A DNA stretch of 64,000 nt from Lachnospiraceae bacterium. Lineage in GTDB: Bacteria > Bacillota > Clostridia > Lachnospirales > Lachnospiraceae. Below, piece after piece: positions 8,191-17,999 of this stretch. The DNA lies in NCBI GenBank assembly GCA_022791815.1, contig JAAVZU010000042.1, positions 124,001 to 188,000 of the forward strand, given 5' to 3'. Each line of letters starts with the position of its first letter. Positions within the stretch are counted from its first letter, which is position 1. A program made the translations under genes and the position numbers. The notes beneath the pieces are model-generated. The model did not search any database. It saw nothing but the letters and a program-made list of their open reading frames with translations, and was not told where the DNA came from.

Positions 8191-9075
8191 TTATAGCAAA
8201 TCAACCTTTTTCATCTGGGTTTCTAAGATAGCAGTATTTGCTTCGCTCATGTCTGTAAGCGGCATACGAAGACTTCCCACTTTCTTACCCATAAGATTTA
8301 ATGCTTTCTTTACTGGAATTGGATTTACTTCTTTGAACAATGCATCAATCACAGATAAATATTTCAGTTGTAATTCCAAACTTCCCTTTGTATCACCATC
8401 TAAGTACTTAGCCACAATATCATGTGTCTCTTTAGGAGCAATATTGGAAAGTACAGAAATCACACCAATTCCACCAAGTGACATTACTGGTACAATCTGA
8501 TCATCATTACCAGAATACAAATCCACCTGTCCATCTGCTAATTCCATAAGTTTTGCTACTTGTGAAATATTGCCGCTGGCTTCCTTCACTCCTACAATAT
8601 TATCTACATTTTTTACTAATTTTACTATAGTTTCAGGTAAAATATTGCATCCTGTTCTACTAGGTACATTGTATAATAGAATAGGTAATTTTACACTATT
8701 TGCTACAGCAGTAAAGTGTTTTACTAAACCTTCCTGTGTCGCTTTATTATAATATGGAGAAACGACCAATAATCCATCTGCACCATATTCTTCTGCCTTT
8801 TTTGATAAGTAGATTGCTGTTTCTGTACAATTTGAACCTGTTCCTGCAACAACAGGAATTCTCTTCTTGGTATACTCTACACATGCTTTAATCACATCCA
8901 AATGTTCCTCATGAGACAATGTTGCAGCCTCTCCAGTTGTACCACAGATAATAATTGCATCAGTTCCATTCTCTACATGGAAATTCACTAATTCCTCTAA
9001 TTTCTCATAATCTACGGATAAATCTTCCTTCATTGGTGTTACTAATGCTACACCTGCACCCTTAAAAATTGCCAT
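8191..9075 (-). CDS. dapA: 4-hydroxy-tetrahydrodipicolinate synthase
   Basis: A 294-residue TIM-barrel class I aldolase that condenses pyruvate with aspartate semialdehyde, the first step committed to diaminopimelate and lysine. Visible are the substrate loop GTTGEAATLSHEEH (about 44-57), the YNVPSRTG segment with the catalytic Tyr (about 135) and the Schiff-base Lys in VGVKEASGNI (about 163). A strong AAAGGAGG site precedes the ATG. The gene heads the dapA-dapB operon, whose 5' leader is a lysine riboswitch ending in a terminator. Confidence 0.96.
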   Translation of the reverse strand: MAIFKGAGVALVTPMKEDLSVDYEKLEELVNFHVENGTDAIIICGTTGEAATLSHEEHLDVIKACVEYTKKRIPVVAGTGSNCTETAIYLSKKAEEYGADGLLVVSPYYNKATQEGLVKHFTAVANSVKLPILLYNVPSRTGCNILPETIVKLVKNVDNIVGVKEASGNISQVAKLMELADGQVDLYSGNDDQIVPVMSLGGIGVISVLSNIAPKETHDIVAKYLDGDTKGSLELQLKYLSVIDALFKEVNPIPVKKALNLMGKKVGSLRMPLTDMSEANTAILETQMKKVDLL

Positions 9076-9334
9076 ATTTGTTCCTCCTTTGATTGTTATA
9101 ATGTATTATATCCAAAATATCGAAATATGACACAGAATTCCATATCTTCCATGCCAACATATCTGTGCAGCAATTGTTCCAAATACAAAATAGTAAAGAT
9201 ATCTAAACGGATACATAATACATCCGATTTCTGCAGCTTCTTCCAACCGAATCTATATGTATCCTTGCAAGGTATTTTTGCTTTTTGTGCAAGTACACAT
9301 AATTATTTTATATCCTAGGGAATACAAAACACTT
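9076..9334 (-). other. Leader between riboswitch terminator and dapA
   Basis: About 260 bp of transcribed leader with GC-poor, partly self-complementary sequence. No convincing short gene or second regulatory RNA was found. Confidence 0.4.
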
Positions 9335-9374
9335 TCCTATAATATAAAAAACCGACATACAGAGTATGCCGGTT
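9335..9374 (-). terminator. Expression-platform terminator of the lysine riboswitch
   Basis: AACCGGCATAC-TCT-GTATGTCGGTT, a strong GC-containing hairpin, followed by TTTTTTATATT on the minus strand. Confidence 0.85.
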
Positions 9375-9570
9375 CAAAAATCGTATTCAAAAAACACTTT
9401 CCTTGTAGCACTCCATCAAAACCTTTGATGACAGTCGCATGCCTCTTAAACATACGCCCAGAGATAAAATTTACAGGAAATCTTTCTCTTCGGCATATTT
9501 TCCTTTCTTCTGCATTCTCCTGCACCTGCTGCATCCTGCAAAATACTGATAAAATATGCACCTCTACCAA
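9350..9570 (-). ncRNA. Lysine riboswitch (L-box) of dapA-dapB
   Basis: Read on the minus strand, the leader starts GGTAGAGGTGC (9568-9558), continues with AGTA, GGAGAA, ATGCCGAAG, GGCGTATG, GGCATGCGACTGTCATC and ends GGAGTGCTACAAGG (9414-9401). These are the conserved blocks of the five-helix lysine aptamer (the opening GATAGAGGTGC and the closing GGGCTATC-like strand in B. subtilis lysC). The aptamer (9401-9570) is followed by a terminator hairpin at 9350-9374, so lysine binding should cause early termination ahead of dapA. A short open frame across this region is not a gene. Confidence 0.88.
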
Positions 9571-9593
9571 AATATATTGTATTTAATAATTTT

Positions 9594-9622
9594 ATGGTAA
9601 CACGCTGTTTGCTTTTTGTCAA
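9594..9622 (-). promoter_or_regulatory. Promoter of the lysine riboswitch-dapAB transcript
   Basis: TTGACA (9622-9617) and TACCAT (9599-9594) on the minus strand with a 17-bp spacer, placed about 25 bp before the aptamer 5' end. Confidence 0.7.
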
Positions 9623-9635
9623 CTACAGTCTTTAA

Positions 9636-12605
9636 TTATTTTCCCCCTAAAATCTCTACATTAATATTTTCAATCTCCTCATAATTCTCCAAATAATTCT
9701 CATAAATTGCAGAATCTTTGTAACAGACAATTACCAGATTTCCCACACCCTTTAGCTTATTATTATCATCCACATAGTAATCATAACTTCCTATTGCTTC
9801 TTTTTGCATTTTTGTTTTCTTTCCCAAAAAAGTCATTTTCTCTAATTGGGTACAATTTCCAAATGCAGAAGTTTCTATGCTTATAACCTTATCCGATATT
9901 ACAATTTGCTTTAATTTTTCACAATTAAAAAAAGTCTCACCATATATTTTTTTTATTGCCTGTGGCAATGTAATTTCAGCAAGTTCCACACAAGATTTGA
10001 AAGCACCTTCTTCTATTGTAGTTACTGTCTCTGGTATTTCTATAGTCTTTAAGTTAACACAATAAGAAAATGCATGTTTCCCAATTCTTGTAACTCCATT
10101 AGGAATCACTACCTTGTCTAAAGAACGACATTCATAAAACATACTCTCTGAAATTTTTGCTTTTGAATTATTAGGTAATTTTACACTATTTAGAGAGCCA
10201 CAGCCATAAAATACACCTTTTCCAACTGTAGTTACACTATCTGGTATCTGAATACTTTCGATTCTGGTCTCTGAGAAAGCGTATCCATTAATTTTTTGCA
10301 ATCCATTTCTTAGAGTCACAAGTCTCAACAACTCACAACTATCAAAGGCTCCTGTTCCAATTGTCCTTAATGACTTAGGAAGATTTACACTTTTTAATCT
10401 ACTACAATTTCCGAACGCATGGTTTCCAATTTCTCCCAATCCATTTTGAAATGTTACTGTTTTTAATCTTCTACATCCGTAAAATGCATAAGTATTAATT
10501 GTTTTCAATTTTTGTGGCAATTTCACATTTTCTAATGAAACACAATATTGAAAAGCAGATTTCCCAATCTCTGTAATCTTATCAGATAATTGAATTTTTT
10601 TCAGGTTAGAGCAATTATAAAATGCTTTGTCACCTATAGAAGTAATTTTTCCTTGGAAAGTAAGAGATTTTAGTTGTTTATTATTTTTAAAAGCTTCACT
10701 TCCAATCATTTTTACTCTCTTTGGCACTACAACATTTTTACGGGTTCCATAATATTTCAATAACATCCCATTCTCTGTAACAGCAAACTTTGATTCTGTA
10801 GCATCTTCTATCCATTTTGTCTTACCAAAACTGTTAAACTTTATATTCAAGGTTGTTGGAATATGTATCTTTTCCAATTTTGAACACATAAAAAATGCTT
10901 TGTTCTCAATCTTCTTTACATTCTTTGGTATAATAAGTTTCTTTAAATTAACACAATTTGCAAAACATTGATATGGTATTTTATCTAATCCTTTTGATAG
11001 GCTTAATTTCTTTAAACTATAACATCTTTCAAAAGCACTTTCCCCAATATTTTTTATACTTTTTGGCATAATCACTTCTGTAAGACTTGAACATTCTCTA
11101 AATGCTTTATAATCAATCCGCTTAACTCTGCTGCCAAATTTAAATTTCTTTAAATGTATACATTCTTCAAAAGCATTGCTTCCAATAGAAATCAGATTCT
11201 TTCCACCTTTTACTGTAGATAACTTTTTACATTTATAAAAAGCACCTCTTGAAATTCTATCTACATTAGAAGGTATTGTAATAGTTCTTAACGCAGTTTC
11301 TGAAAAGGCATAAGCTCCAATATGGTCAATATTTTTTAAAGAAGATATAGATTTTAAATTGGTACACCCTTTAAACATTCCACTTGCAATCATGGTTACA
11401 CTTTTTGACAAAGTTACTTTTTGTAATTTTGTACAATCCCCAAAAATATTTGAACCAAACTCCTTGTCACCTTTTATGGTTACATGCGTTAATTTCTCAC
11501 ATTTTGTAAAAGCTCTTCCTCCTAAAATCTCTAAAGATTTTGGCAATGTTACGCTCTTTAATCCACTATGATAAAATGCACCATATTGTATTTCTTTAAT
11601 TTTTTCTGGCAATTTGATATTTTCTAATTTTTTACAATTTTTAAAAGTACTATATTCAATTACCTTTAATTTCTTTGGTAAAGTCACTTTCGATAGATTT
11701 ATACAATTTTCAAACGCATTATGACCAATCTTTCTTACTTTATCTTTCATAGATACTGTTCTTAAATTCTTGCAGTTATAAAAAGTTCCAGATTCAATTT
11801 CAGTAATGCCACTTGGTAGAATAATACTAGTCAATCCCGAATTTTCAAAAGCATTTTTTTCTATAGAATTTAGGCTTTTTGAAAAACTTACTTTTTCCAA
11901 ACTATCACAATTCGCAAATGCTCGTTCTTTAATTGTAGTAACTTTTCCGCCCATCTTCACAGAATATAAGTTCTTACAACCCTCAAATGCTGTTTCGTTA
12001 ATTTGTGATACTTTTGCTGGAATCGTTATAGTTCTTAATGATTTACAATTCCGAAAAACATCTTTTCGTATAAAGGGAAGTCTATTATTTCCATTAAAGG
12101 TAACTGAGTACAAACTATGACAGGATTGAAATGCTCCGACTCCTAAATAACGCAAATTTTTTGGCAGACTTGCATAACCAAGAGTACGGCAATCGTAAAA
12201 TGCCCTATTCCCTATTTTTTCCAATGTTGATGAAAAATGTATGGAAGTTAATGCTACACAACCTGAAAATGCTTTGACTTCAATAGTTTTTATCTTATCC
12301 TTGCATGATACTGTTCGGAGTTTGGTACAATCTTTAAATGCTTGTGCTCCAATCTCCGTTAAATTGTTTGGTAAGCTCACATAAGTAACTGTTGTATTTC
12401 CTTCAAATGCACTAGCCCCTATCTTTTTCACACTGCTTGGTACAGTTACACTGGATGAATTACCAGTATACTCTACTAAAGTTCCATTACTAATTACAAA
12501 ATCACTTGCCGCCTTTATCTGTCTACCTTGTATAATCCCTAAACACATACAAAGAGATAGCAGAGTAAAACATAATATCCCCCATTTTCTCCAATTTTTT
12601 TTCAT
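9636..12605 (-). CDS. BspA-like leucine-rich repeat secreted protein
   Basis: A 989-residue secreted protein made almost wholly of LRR_5 (BspA/Treponema pallidum type) repeats of about 23 residues with the pattern I-x-x-x-A-F-x-x-C-x-x-L-x-x-V-x-L-P. More than thirty copies run from about residue 35 to 940. The start used is the ATG at 12605 with AAAGGAG upstream, giving MKKNWRKWGILCFTLLSLCMC as signal peptide; an ATG 42 bp earlier has no RBS. There is no LPxTG or membrane anchor at the C-terminus, so attachment is unclear. Such proteins act as adhesins or host-matrix binders in gut bacteria. A second, shorter member of the family lies at 46213-47208. Confidence 0.9.
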   Translation of the reverse strand: MKKNWRKWGILCFTLLSLCMCLGIIQGRQIKAASDFVISNGTLVEYTGNSSSVTVPSSVKKIGASAFEGNTTVTYVSLPNNLTEIGAQAFKDCTKLRTVSCKDKIKTIEVKAFSGCVALTSIHFSSTLEKIGNRAFYDCRTLGYASLPKNLRYLGVGAFQSCHSLYSVTFNGNNRLPFIRKDVFRNCKSLRTITIPAKVSQINETAFEGCKNLYSVKMGGKVTTIKERAFANCDSLEKVSFSKSLNSIEKNAFENSGLTSIILPSGITEIESGTFYNCKNLRTVSMKDKVRKIGHNAFENCINLSKVTLPKKLKVIEYSTFKNCKKLENIKLPEKIKEIQYGAFYHSGLKSVTLPKSLEILGGRAFTKCEKLTHVTIKGDKEFGSNIFGDCTKLQKVTLSKSVTMIASGMFKGCTNLKSISSLKNIDHIGAYAFSETALRTITIPSNVDRISRGAFYKCKKLSTVKGGKNLISIGSNAFEECIHLKKFKFGSRVKRIDYKAFRECSSLTEVIMPKSIKNIGESAFERCYSLKKLSLSKGLDKIPYQCFANCVNLKKLIIPKNVKKIENKAFFMCSKLEKIHIPTTLNIKFNSFGKTKWIEDATESKFAVTENGMLLKYYGTRKNVVVPKRVKMIGSEAFKNNKQLKSLTFQGKITSIGDKAFYNCSNLKKIQLSDKITEIGKSAFQYCVSLENVKLPQKLKTINTYAFYGCRRLKTVTFQNGLGEIGNHAFGNCSRLKSVNLPKSLRTIGTGAFDSCELLRLVTLRNGLQKINGYAFSETRIESIQIPDSVTTVGKGVFYGCGSLNSVKLPNNSKAKISESMFYECRSLDKVVIPNGVTRIGKHAFSYCVNLKTIEIPETVTTIEEGAFKSCVELAEITLPQAIKKIYGETFFNCEKLKQIVISDKVISIETSAFGNCTQLEKMTFLGKKTKMQKEAIGSYDYYVDDNNKLKGVGNLVIVCYKDSAIYENYLENYEEIENINVEILGGK

Positions 12606-12693
12606 AGCTTTTTGTCTCCTTTCTTTTTGGCTTTTTTTGCCACTCATTAGTAATATAGATTGGAGAATAAAAAAGCTACAAAAAAAATAATTT

Positions 12694-12719
12694 TGTTTGG
12701 TATGTTTTCATCCCAAACA
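12694..12719 (-). terminator. Weak terminator at the end of the flavin reductase gene
   Basis: TGTTTGG and CCAAACA arms followed on the minus strand by AAATTATTTTTTTTG. It overlaps the stop codon of the flavoprotein gene. Confidence 0.45.
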
Positions 12720-13277
12720 TCTCTCAATCTTTTTGGCTATTCGTTTCGGAAGTTCTTTTTTATTCTTTGCGTTTGCACAAACAATTTTCCCTATTGGTTT
12801 CATACCTGCTGTCTTAAAAAATTCGTCCATATTGTGGATTGCTCCTCTACTCTGTCCAAATATCCACGAAAAGGGAGCAGGAGTGTTGCAGGAAGTCAAA
12901 AGCATATATCTCTTGCCTTGCAGACGTGGTTTAGGAAATGTGTTAGTTTCTTCCATAGCTGTTCCCAATAATCGGTCAAATAAATTTTTGACGGGTGCTG
13001 GAACATTTGCCCAATAGACAGGGGCTGCGAGAATAACTAACGAGCATTTACGTAACAAAGCTACAATTTCTTGTATATCATCTTTTTGAACACAAATTTG
13101 TGTATCCATACAAACTCGGCAACCAGTACAAAAAGAAAGTTCCTTTTCGTATAAATTAATTTTTGTTACAGTATGACCTGCTTTTTCAGCTTTATGAATT
13201 GCCAAATTCAGCATTGTCGCTGTCGTTCCATTCACATGAGGACTGCCTAGAATGGCAAGCACATTTTTTTTACTCAT
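12708..13277 (-). CDS. NAD(P)H-dependent FMN reductase / flavodoxin-fold oxidoreductase
   Basis: A 189-residue flavoprotein. The FMN phosphate loop is LAILGSPHVNGTTATML (about residues 6-22) and the second flavin segment is ILAAPVYWANVPAPVKNLFDRL (about 82-103). Between them is FCTGCRVCMDT, a CxxCxxC cysteine cluster typical of the iron-sulfur-flavoprotein-like members. The start at 13277 is chosen because AAGGAG precedes it by 8 nt; the ATG two codons earlier is too close. The gene is translationally coupled to the TetR regulator upstream, so it is probably an induced quinone or nitro/azo-type reductase. The true substrate cannot be read from sequence. Confidence 0.85.
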   Translation of the reverse strand: MSKKNVLAILGSPHVNGTTATMLNLAIHKAEKAGHTVTKINLYEKELSFCTGCRVCMDTQICVQKDDIQEIVALLRKCSLVILAAPVYWANVPAPVKNLFDRLLGTAMEETNTFPKPRLQGKRYMLLTSCNTPAPFSWIFGQSRGAIHNMDEFFKTAGMKPIGKIVCANAKNKKELPKRIAKKIERCLG

Positions 13278-13279
13278 AA

Positions 13280-13918
13280 TCATCTCTCCTTATTTTCAAT
13301 TGAACAGTATAACATTTGAAATCCATATTCCAAAAACTCGTTTTTAGATAATCCCATTACACTTTTAATGTATTCTTCTTTATTTGTGGCAAGCTGAATT
13401 ATTCCAGACAGCATACCCCAAAAATTAAATATGGTAGGCATAATTTTCAGATTATCACGCAAATCACCTTTTTCTATACCAGATATTAGAAAGTCTTTTA
13501 TCTTTTCATTTATTTCTTCCCCAACTTGATAGGTTTCTTTTTCTTCGGGCAGATAGTTATGGTTTTCAAAGTCAATGTTGATTTTATCCAACACCATTTT
13601 AAAATAAAAAGGAAACTCCTCTTGGTACTGCACCAGCCCGTGGCAGATGAAATCATATCTTGCCTTTGTGGTTTCCTGCTGTACAAGTGCAGAAACTATA
13701 TAACCGTAAAGTTTTTTCATGCTATCTAACACTAAAATACCAATAATTTCCTCTTTGTTCTCAAAATACACATATAGAGTTGCTTTACTATATCCCGCTG
13801 CTTTTGCAATATCGTCCATAGAAGTCGCAGCAATTCCTTTTTCCATAAACAATGTTGATGCTGCAGAGGCTATATTTTCCCGATGTACACTTTTAGGTTC
13901 TTTTTTTCTTCGTCCCAT
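13280..13918 (-). CDS. TetR family transcriptional regulator
   Basis: 212 residues. The N-terminal TetR helix-turn-helix is clear: NIASAASTLFMEKGIAATSMDDIAKAAGYSKATLYVYFENKEEI with key residues T32-D36-A39-G43-Y50-F52-K55. The rest is a helical ligand-binding domain that I cannot assign to a subfamily. The stop codon touches the start of the flavin reductase gene, so both form one operon. A 23-bp palindrome overlaps the -10 of the operon promoter, which fits self-repression relieved by a small toxic ligand. Confidence 0.92.
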   Translation of the reverse strand: MGRRKKEPKSVHRENIASAASTLFMEKGIAATSMDDIAKAAGYSKATLYVYFENKEEIIGILVLDSMKKLYGYIVSALVQQETTKARYDFICHGLVQYQEEFPFYFKMVLDKINIDFENHNYLPEEKETYQVGEEINEKIKDFLISGIEKGDLRDNLKIMPTIFNFWGMLSGIIQLATNKEEYIKSVMGLSKNEFLEYGFQMLYCSIENKER

Positions 13919-13934
13919 AGGTTCCTCCTTGTAA

Positions 13935-13982
13935 TAATTAAACTTTAGGTTTAATTATATGAAAGATGTAATTCTATGTCAA
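13935..13982 (-). promoter_or_regulatory. Consensus promoter with TetR operator
   Basis: TTGACA (13982-13977), 17 bp, TATAAT (13959-13954) on the minus strand. The perfect dyad TAATTAAAC-N5-GTTTAATTA (13935-13957) covers the -10 and start site, a standard place for a TetR-family repressor. Confidence 0.85.
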
Positions 13983-14032
13983 GTTTTAGTACAAATTAAA
14001 TTGATCACCATAGATAACTTAAAAACAGAAAA

Positions 14033-14069
14033 GACGGCACAGCCCCTGTAATTGGAACTATACCGCCTT
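14033..14069 (-). terminator. Terminator after the multicopper oxidase-like operon
   Basis: On the minus strand AAGGCGGTATAGTT pairs (with G-U pairs) with the GGCTGTGCCGTC segment, followed by TTTTCTGTTTTT. It lies 160 bp after the stop at 14229. Confidence 0.65.
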
Positions 14070-14228
14070 GAAAATACTCCCTTATAACTGAAAACATAAA
14101 TGTTTAATAGCTTTTTAAATAATACCTCTTTTTTTGAACTAGTACACATATTACCTTTTCATTGTTTTCATACAAATTCTCCACTTTTTTCAATTTCTGT
14201 ATCTATTAGTAATATTCTTAAACTCTTT

Positions 14229-17200
14229 CTACTTATCCTTATCCCGCTGCCCCATTCCAAAACAGCAAGCTATTTTTCTGCATTTATCCTTACACTTACA
14301 TTTCAAACTTTCCTTCATCACTCTGAAAATTCCCCACATACCGGATTCTACATCCCATTTCAAACTGCCTGAACGGTATAAATAATCTCCTGGACAGGAG
14401 GCACCGTCTTCCAGTTCCATATCAAATTTATTCCCTATACTGACAGCTCCTTGTATTGGAATTTTTCTGGAATAAAAGTCCTCTGGCTGTTGTTTCCATT
14501 CATGACCATGAATTGCAAAACTTACATTTCTTGGTTTATCCGCGGGCATCGCTGTTCTAAAAATAACTCGTTCCCCAGCATATGCCTTGAAAACAGGTGT
14601 AGCCGGATCTCCATGAACCTTACTGCTAAATACCTGTGAAATATTAGAATTTTCCTTTAATCTATTAGCAAACCGTTCTGAACGATAATTATATCCTTTC
14701 TCTCCAGTATCTTCTGCATCTGGTTCCTCATCTGTTTCCACTACAGTTGTTTTAATTAATTCTCCTTCTTTATCAAGCATCCGAATACCATTTTGTATCA
14801 ATATTACAAATTCTCGGAAGGTTTCTATCCCTGGTGCTTCAATCACCGCCTGTTCTTCATGGGCGTTTTGTTTCATCCAAGTATCTCCATACCATTTTGC
14901 TTCAACAGGTTCTATGATAATAACTCCGAACAGACCATGATATCTGTGATTTCTCATATCACCAAAGGACTGCAGATTACAGACTCCATATTCTTTATCT
15001 GCATGCCACAGATACTTCTTACTTTCCCCTGGACCTACTGTCTGCTCCCTATTATTATATCCTACATTAATTCCCGAATCCCATAAATTATCATACTGCA
15101 GGAATTGAGGATTTAAAGAAACCCTGTCCGAAGGCTGATATTCCATATCCAAAGGTACAGTAGGATAATCAAAATACGGTATTGGTTCTTTTTTAGAAAA
15201 CATGTTGTGAAGTGTAACTTCTATCCAATCCCCTGCATTTGCACGCAAAATAAGTGGTTTTGGATTTTTCTTTCCTTCAAGGACCAAATCTACATCTTTT
15301 ATCGGTACAAATACCAGACCATTTGGATCATGATCACCATACTTATTATATTGAATCTTGGTTTGAATTGCTGCAATCTCATATTTCCGAATGACTGCAC
15401 CCCTGCCTGGACATGGAGGCAAAGGGAAAATCTGATTTTTAGGTTTACATAATGGCTTTAAATTCTTGCACACCTTATCATAAACCCTGATAATTCCCCA
15501 CAACCCAAGCCATACATCATCAATCCCACCAAAATAATATAAATAATCTCCTGGACCATAGCCTTTCAAAATCCTTATATTAAAGGCTTCTGAAATTCCT
15601 AGCGTTTGTGATGCTGTCATTGGTGAATGAATGTCATCAATCTCTTTTTGCCATGACATGCCTGTAATATTAAAGCAATGCTGTTCTTCATGAGCACCAT
15701 CCAAAAGACGTATGATGATTTCATCTTCTGGATAAGTTTCTAAAATCGGAGTTGCGGGATCTCCATGAACAATAGAACTAAACACATAAGCAGCATCCTT
15801 GTGGCACTTTAACCTTTCCCGCATAGGTTCGGACCGATAATTAATTCCCATCACCCCTGGGTCATCATGGGAGCCTGGAACCTCTGGCGGATTTAAAGGA
15901 TTTCCGTTCTTGTCAAATAAAAGAGCAAAGTCATGCACAAATAAGGCAAATTCTCGGAAGGAAGTTCCATTTCTTCTGCGAATGACTGCTTGTGTGCCAA
16001 ATTTAAGTTCTTCACCTGTCCTGATATCATGAAAAGTTGCTCCTGCTTCTTCTATAATCAACCCGCCAAAAACTCCATGTTGCTGATGAGAGTTAGCAAA
16101 CAAATGGTCATGGAAAAATACAGTGTTTAATTGTGTGTTGGCGAAAAAACGTTCTACTAAGGTTTCGTATTGTCTGGCACCTGCAATATTATTCCAGCCA
16201 TTGGCGGCACCATCTGATACGATAGTATCAAATTTCACAAGATGAATATGGTATCCTGCCATATCTGTTAATGTCATATTCTGGAAAGGACTTTCCTCAA
16301 TATATTCTGGCAATAGATTGGTTAATCTAATTTCAATACAGTCCCCATCATTTGCCCTGATTACTAAAGGTTCTGCTTTTATCTTGCCACACTCTACCTT
16401 ACTTATATAATTATCCAATCCCCCATGTTTTTCCAATTCCTCTTTTAACACGAAAAACCTGCCCTGAGGATCATGCCATCCAAAACGATTGTAAGTAACT
16501 TTTGCCTGTATCAGTGCCAGTTCAAAAACTTTTACATTACTCGTCTTGTCACACTCATCACAACAAGAACAATTTTCCTCATTTTGCACATCCTCTTCTG
16601 TTTGACAGGAACCACCATCCGTATGACAAGGGCAGGTATCCGTATATAACGCACCTCTTTCCGGATTTTGTACAAAATTGCTTTCTTCTAATGGTGTAGG
16701 ATCTATTTTATTACTGTCATCTGGATTTAATATTCCAAGAGGCGGCTGAAGTGGCCGTTCGCCAAAAGTTCCGTTGATAAAATTAGGGTATCCTGGATGC
16801 ATTTTATCTTTATAAGGAGGTCTTGGTCTATCCTTTAAAGGTTGTAATTTCGGTATAGGCGTCCCATCTGGCAGTTTTCCAGTCCCATCCTCCAACCGGT
16901 CATAAATTCTCCACAATGTCCACATACCTTCATGAAAATGAGGATATAAATGACAGTGAAAAATTACGTCTCCAATGGTTCCATTTAAACTTCCTGCACC
17001 ATGAAGAATGTCAAGTGTATAACATTCCTGCGGACTAATAGAAATAGAATCAATAATGGTGGAATTTTGATTTTCTTCTTCCAGTCTCCATTGGTGATTA
17101 TGCAAATGGAATACATGTGTCTCTTTGACTCCTCCATGAACTAACCGAATCTTAGCTGGATCACCTACATAAGCTTTTAAAATAGGAGGTGCCGGATCTC

Positions 17201-17981
17201 CATATACCCAGGAACTCATGGAAATATCTTCCCCCGAATCGGCATGATTTTCTGTCAAAGGCATACGGTTTCTCATAGGCTCTGACCGATAACTGATGCC
17301 AGTTGTGGAGGAAGGCAGACCTGTGTGAGGATCTACAGGCTGCTCCCCATCTTTTGTTTTGATTTCAAGTTCATCATGAAAAAACACTGCATACTCCCGA
17401 AATGCCTGATTGACAGGATGGTAAATATCAGCAAATAATCCACTTTCCAGCTCTTCACCTGTTTCAGGATCTAACCATATAGATGCTGGTGGTTCGATGA
17501 TAATTGCTCCGAACAGTCCATGTATATTTGTGCCTTCTTCACCACTTCTGGTGTCCCCCATGTCACTAAATAAAAAGACGCCTTCATGATCTGCATACCA
17601 GCAATAGGTAATCTGCTTTTCTGTTGTGCTGTCAGGATTCCTGCCTACATAAGTGCCATCGGAAGTTGCCACATCATACTTAAGCCCCTGTACATGAATA
17701 GAAAGGTTTCTTTTTAAAGAATGGCAAAAATGTATTTTTATGATATCCCCCAAATTTGCCCTAATCACTAAAGGCTTTACTTCTTCATAAGGCATTGGAA
17801 TTTCCTTATTAAAATTTTCTATTGCTCCCTTTCTTATTCTTTCTGCATCTTGCTGTAATACATACAAAAGTCCGTCTGGGTCATGGTCCCCATATTTGTT
17901 ATAAACAATTGGTATCTGAATTGCTTCAATATAAAACTCCCTTATCTTTCCACTTTTTGGATACTCGCATAATTCCATCAT
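14229..17981 (-). CDS. Giant multicopper oxidase-like protein of three cupredoxin modules
   Basis: 1250 residues, without signal peptide, built from three tandem modules that each begin with a segment like EIAAIQTKIQYNKYGDHDPNG (starts near residues 12, 490 and 865). Module 1 carries HVFHLHNH (about 290; HxxHxH) and HCHLYPHFHEGM (about 342; HCHxxxHxxxGM), the type 1/type 3 copper motifs. Module 2 carries HIH (about 578) and HDH (about 620). The four classical motifs are therefore all present but in permuted order (III-IV, then I-II). Module 3 keeps the fold but lacks most ligands. Cys-rich linkers (TDTCPCHTDGGSC, CSCCDEC, CKCKDKCRKIACC) may bind metal. The DUF2935 gene lies 18 bp upstream in the same operon. 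Likely a metal oxidase or spore/surface metal protein; substrate unknown. Confidence 0.8.
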   Translation of the reverse strand: MMELCEYPKSGKIREFYIEAIQIPIVYNKYGDHDPDGLLYVLQQDAERIRKGAIENFNKEIPMPYEEVKPLVIRANLGDIIKIHFCHSLKRNLSIHVQGLKYDVATSDGTYVGRNPDSTTEKQITYCWYADHEGVFLFSDMGDTRSGEEGTNIHGLFGAIIIEPPASIWLDPETGEELESGLFADIYHPVNQAFREYAVFFHDELEIKTKDGEQPVDPHTGLPSSTTGISYRSEPMRNRMPLTENHADSGEDISMSSWVYGDPAPPILKAYVGDPAKIRLVHGGVKETHVFHLHNHQWRLEEENQNSTIIDSISISPQECYTLDILHGAGSLNGTIGDVIFHCHLYPHFHEGMWTLWRIYDRLEDGTGKLPDGTPIPKLQPLKDRPRPPYKDKMHPGYPNFINGTFGERPLQPPLGILNPDDSNKIDPTPLEESNFVQNPERGALYTDTCPCHTDGGSCQTEEDVQNEENCSCCDECDKTSNVKVFELALIQAKVTYNRFGWHDPQGRFFVLKEELEKHGGLDNYISKVECGKIKAEPLVIRANDGDCIEIRLTNLLPEYIEESPFQNMTLTDMAGYHIHLVKFDTIVSDGAANGWNNIAGARQYETLVERFFANTQLNTVFFHDHLFANSHQQHGVFGGLIIEEAGATFHDIRTGEELKFGTQAVIRRRNGTSFREFALFVHDFALLFDKNGNPLNPPEVPGSHDDPGVMGINYRSEPMRERLKCHKDAAYVFSSIVHGDPATPILETYPEDEIIIRLLDGAHEEQHCFNITGMSWQKEIDDIHSPMTASQTLGISEAFNIRILKGYGPGDYLYYFGGIDDVWLGLWGIIRVYDKVCKNLKPLCKPKNQIFPLPPCPGRGAVIRKYEIAAIQTKIQYNKYGDHDPNGLVFVPIKDVDLVLEGKKNPKPLILRANAGDWIEVTLHNMFSKKEPIPYFDYPTVPLDMEYQPSDRVSLNPQFLQYDNLWDSGINVGYNNREQTVGPGESKKYLWHADKEYGVCNLQSFGDMRNHRYHGLFGVIIIEPVEAKWYGDTWMKQNAHEEQAVIEAPGIETFREFVILIQNGIRMLDKEGELIKTTVVETDEEPDAEDTGEKGYNYRSERFANRLKENSNISQVFSSKVHGDPATPVFKAYAGERVIFRTAMPADKPRNVSFAIHGHEWKQQPEDFYSRKIPIQGAVSIGNKFDMELEDGASCPGDYLYRSGSLKWDVESGMWGIFRVMKESLKCKCKDKCRKIACCFGMGQRDKDK

Positions 17982-17999
17982 ACTAAAACCTGCCTCCTC

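Noticed and set aside
9337-9570. 77-codon open frame on the minus strand
   Set aside because: It runs through the lysine riboswitch aptamer and its terminator; conserved RNA blocks explain the sequence better, and there is no RBS.
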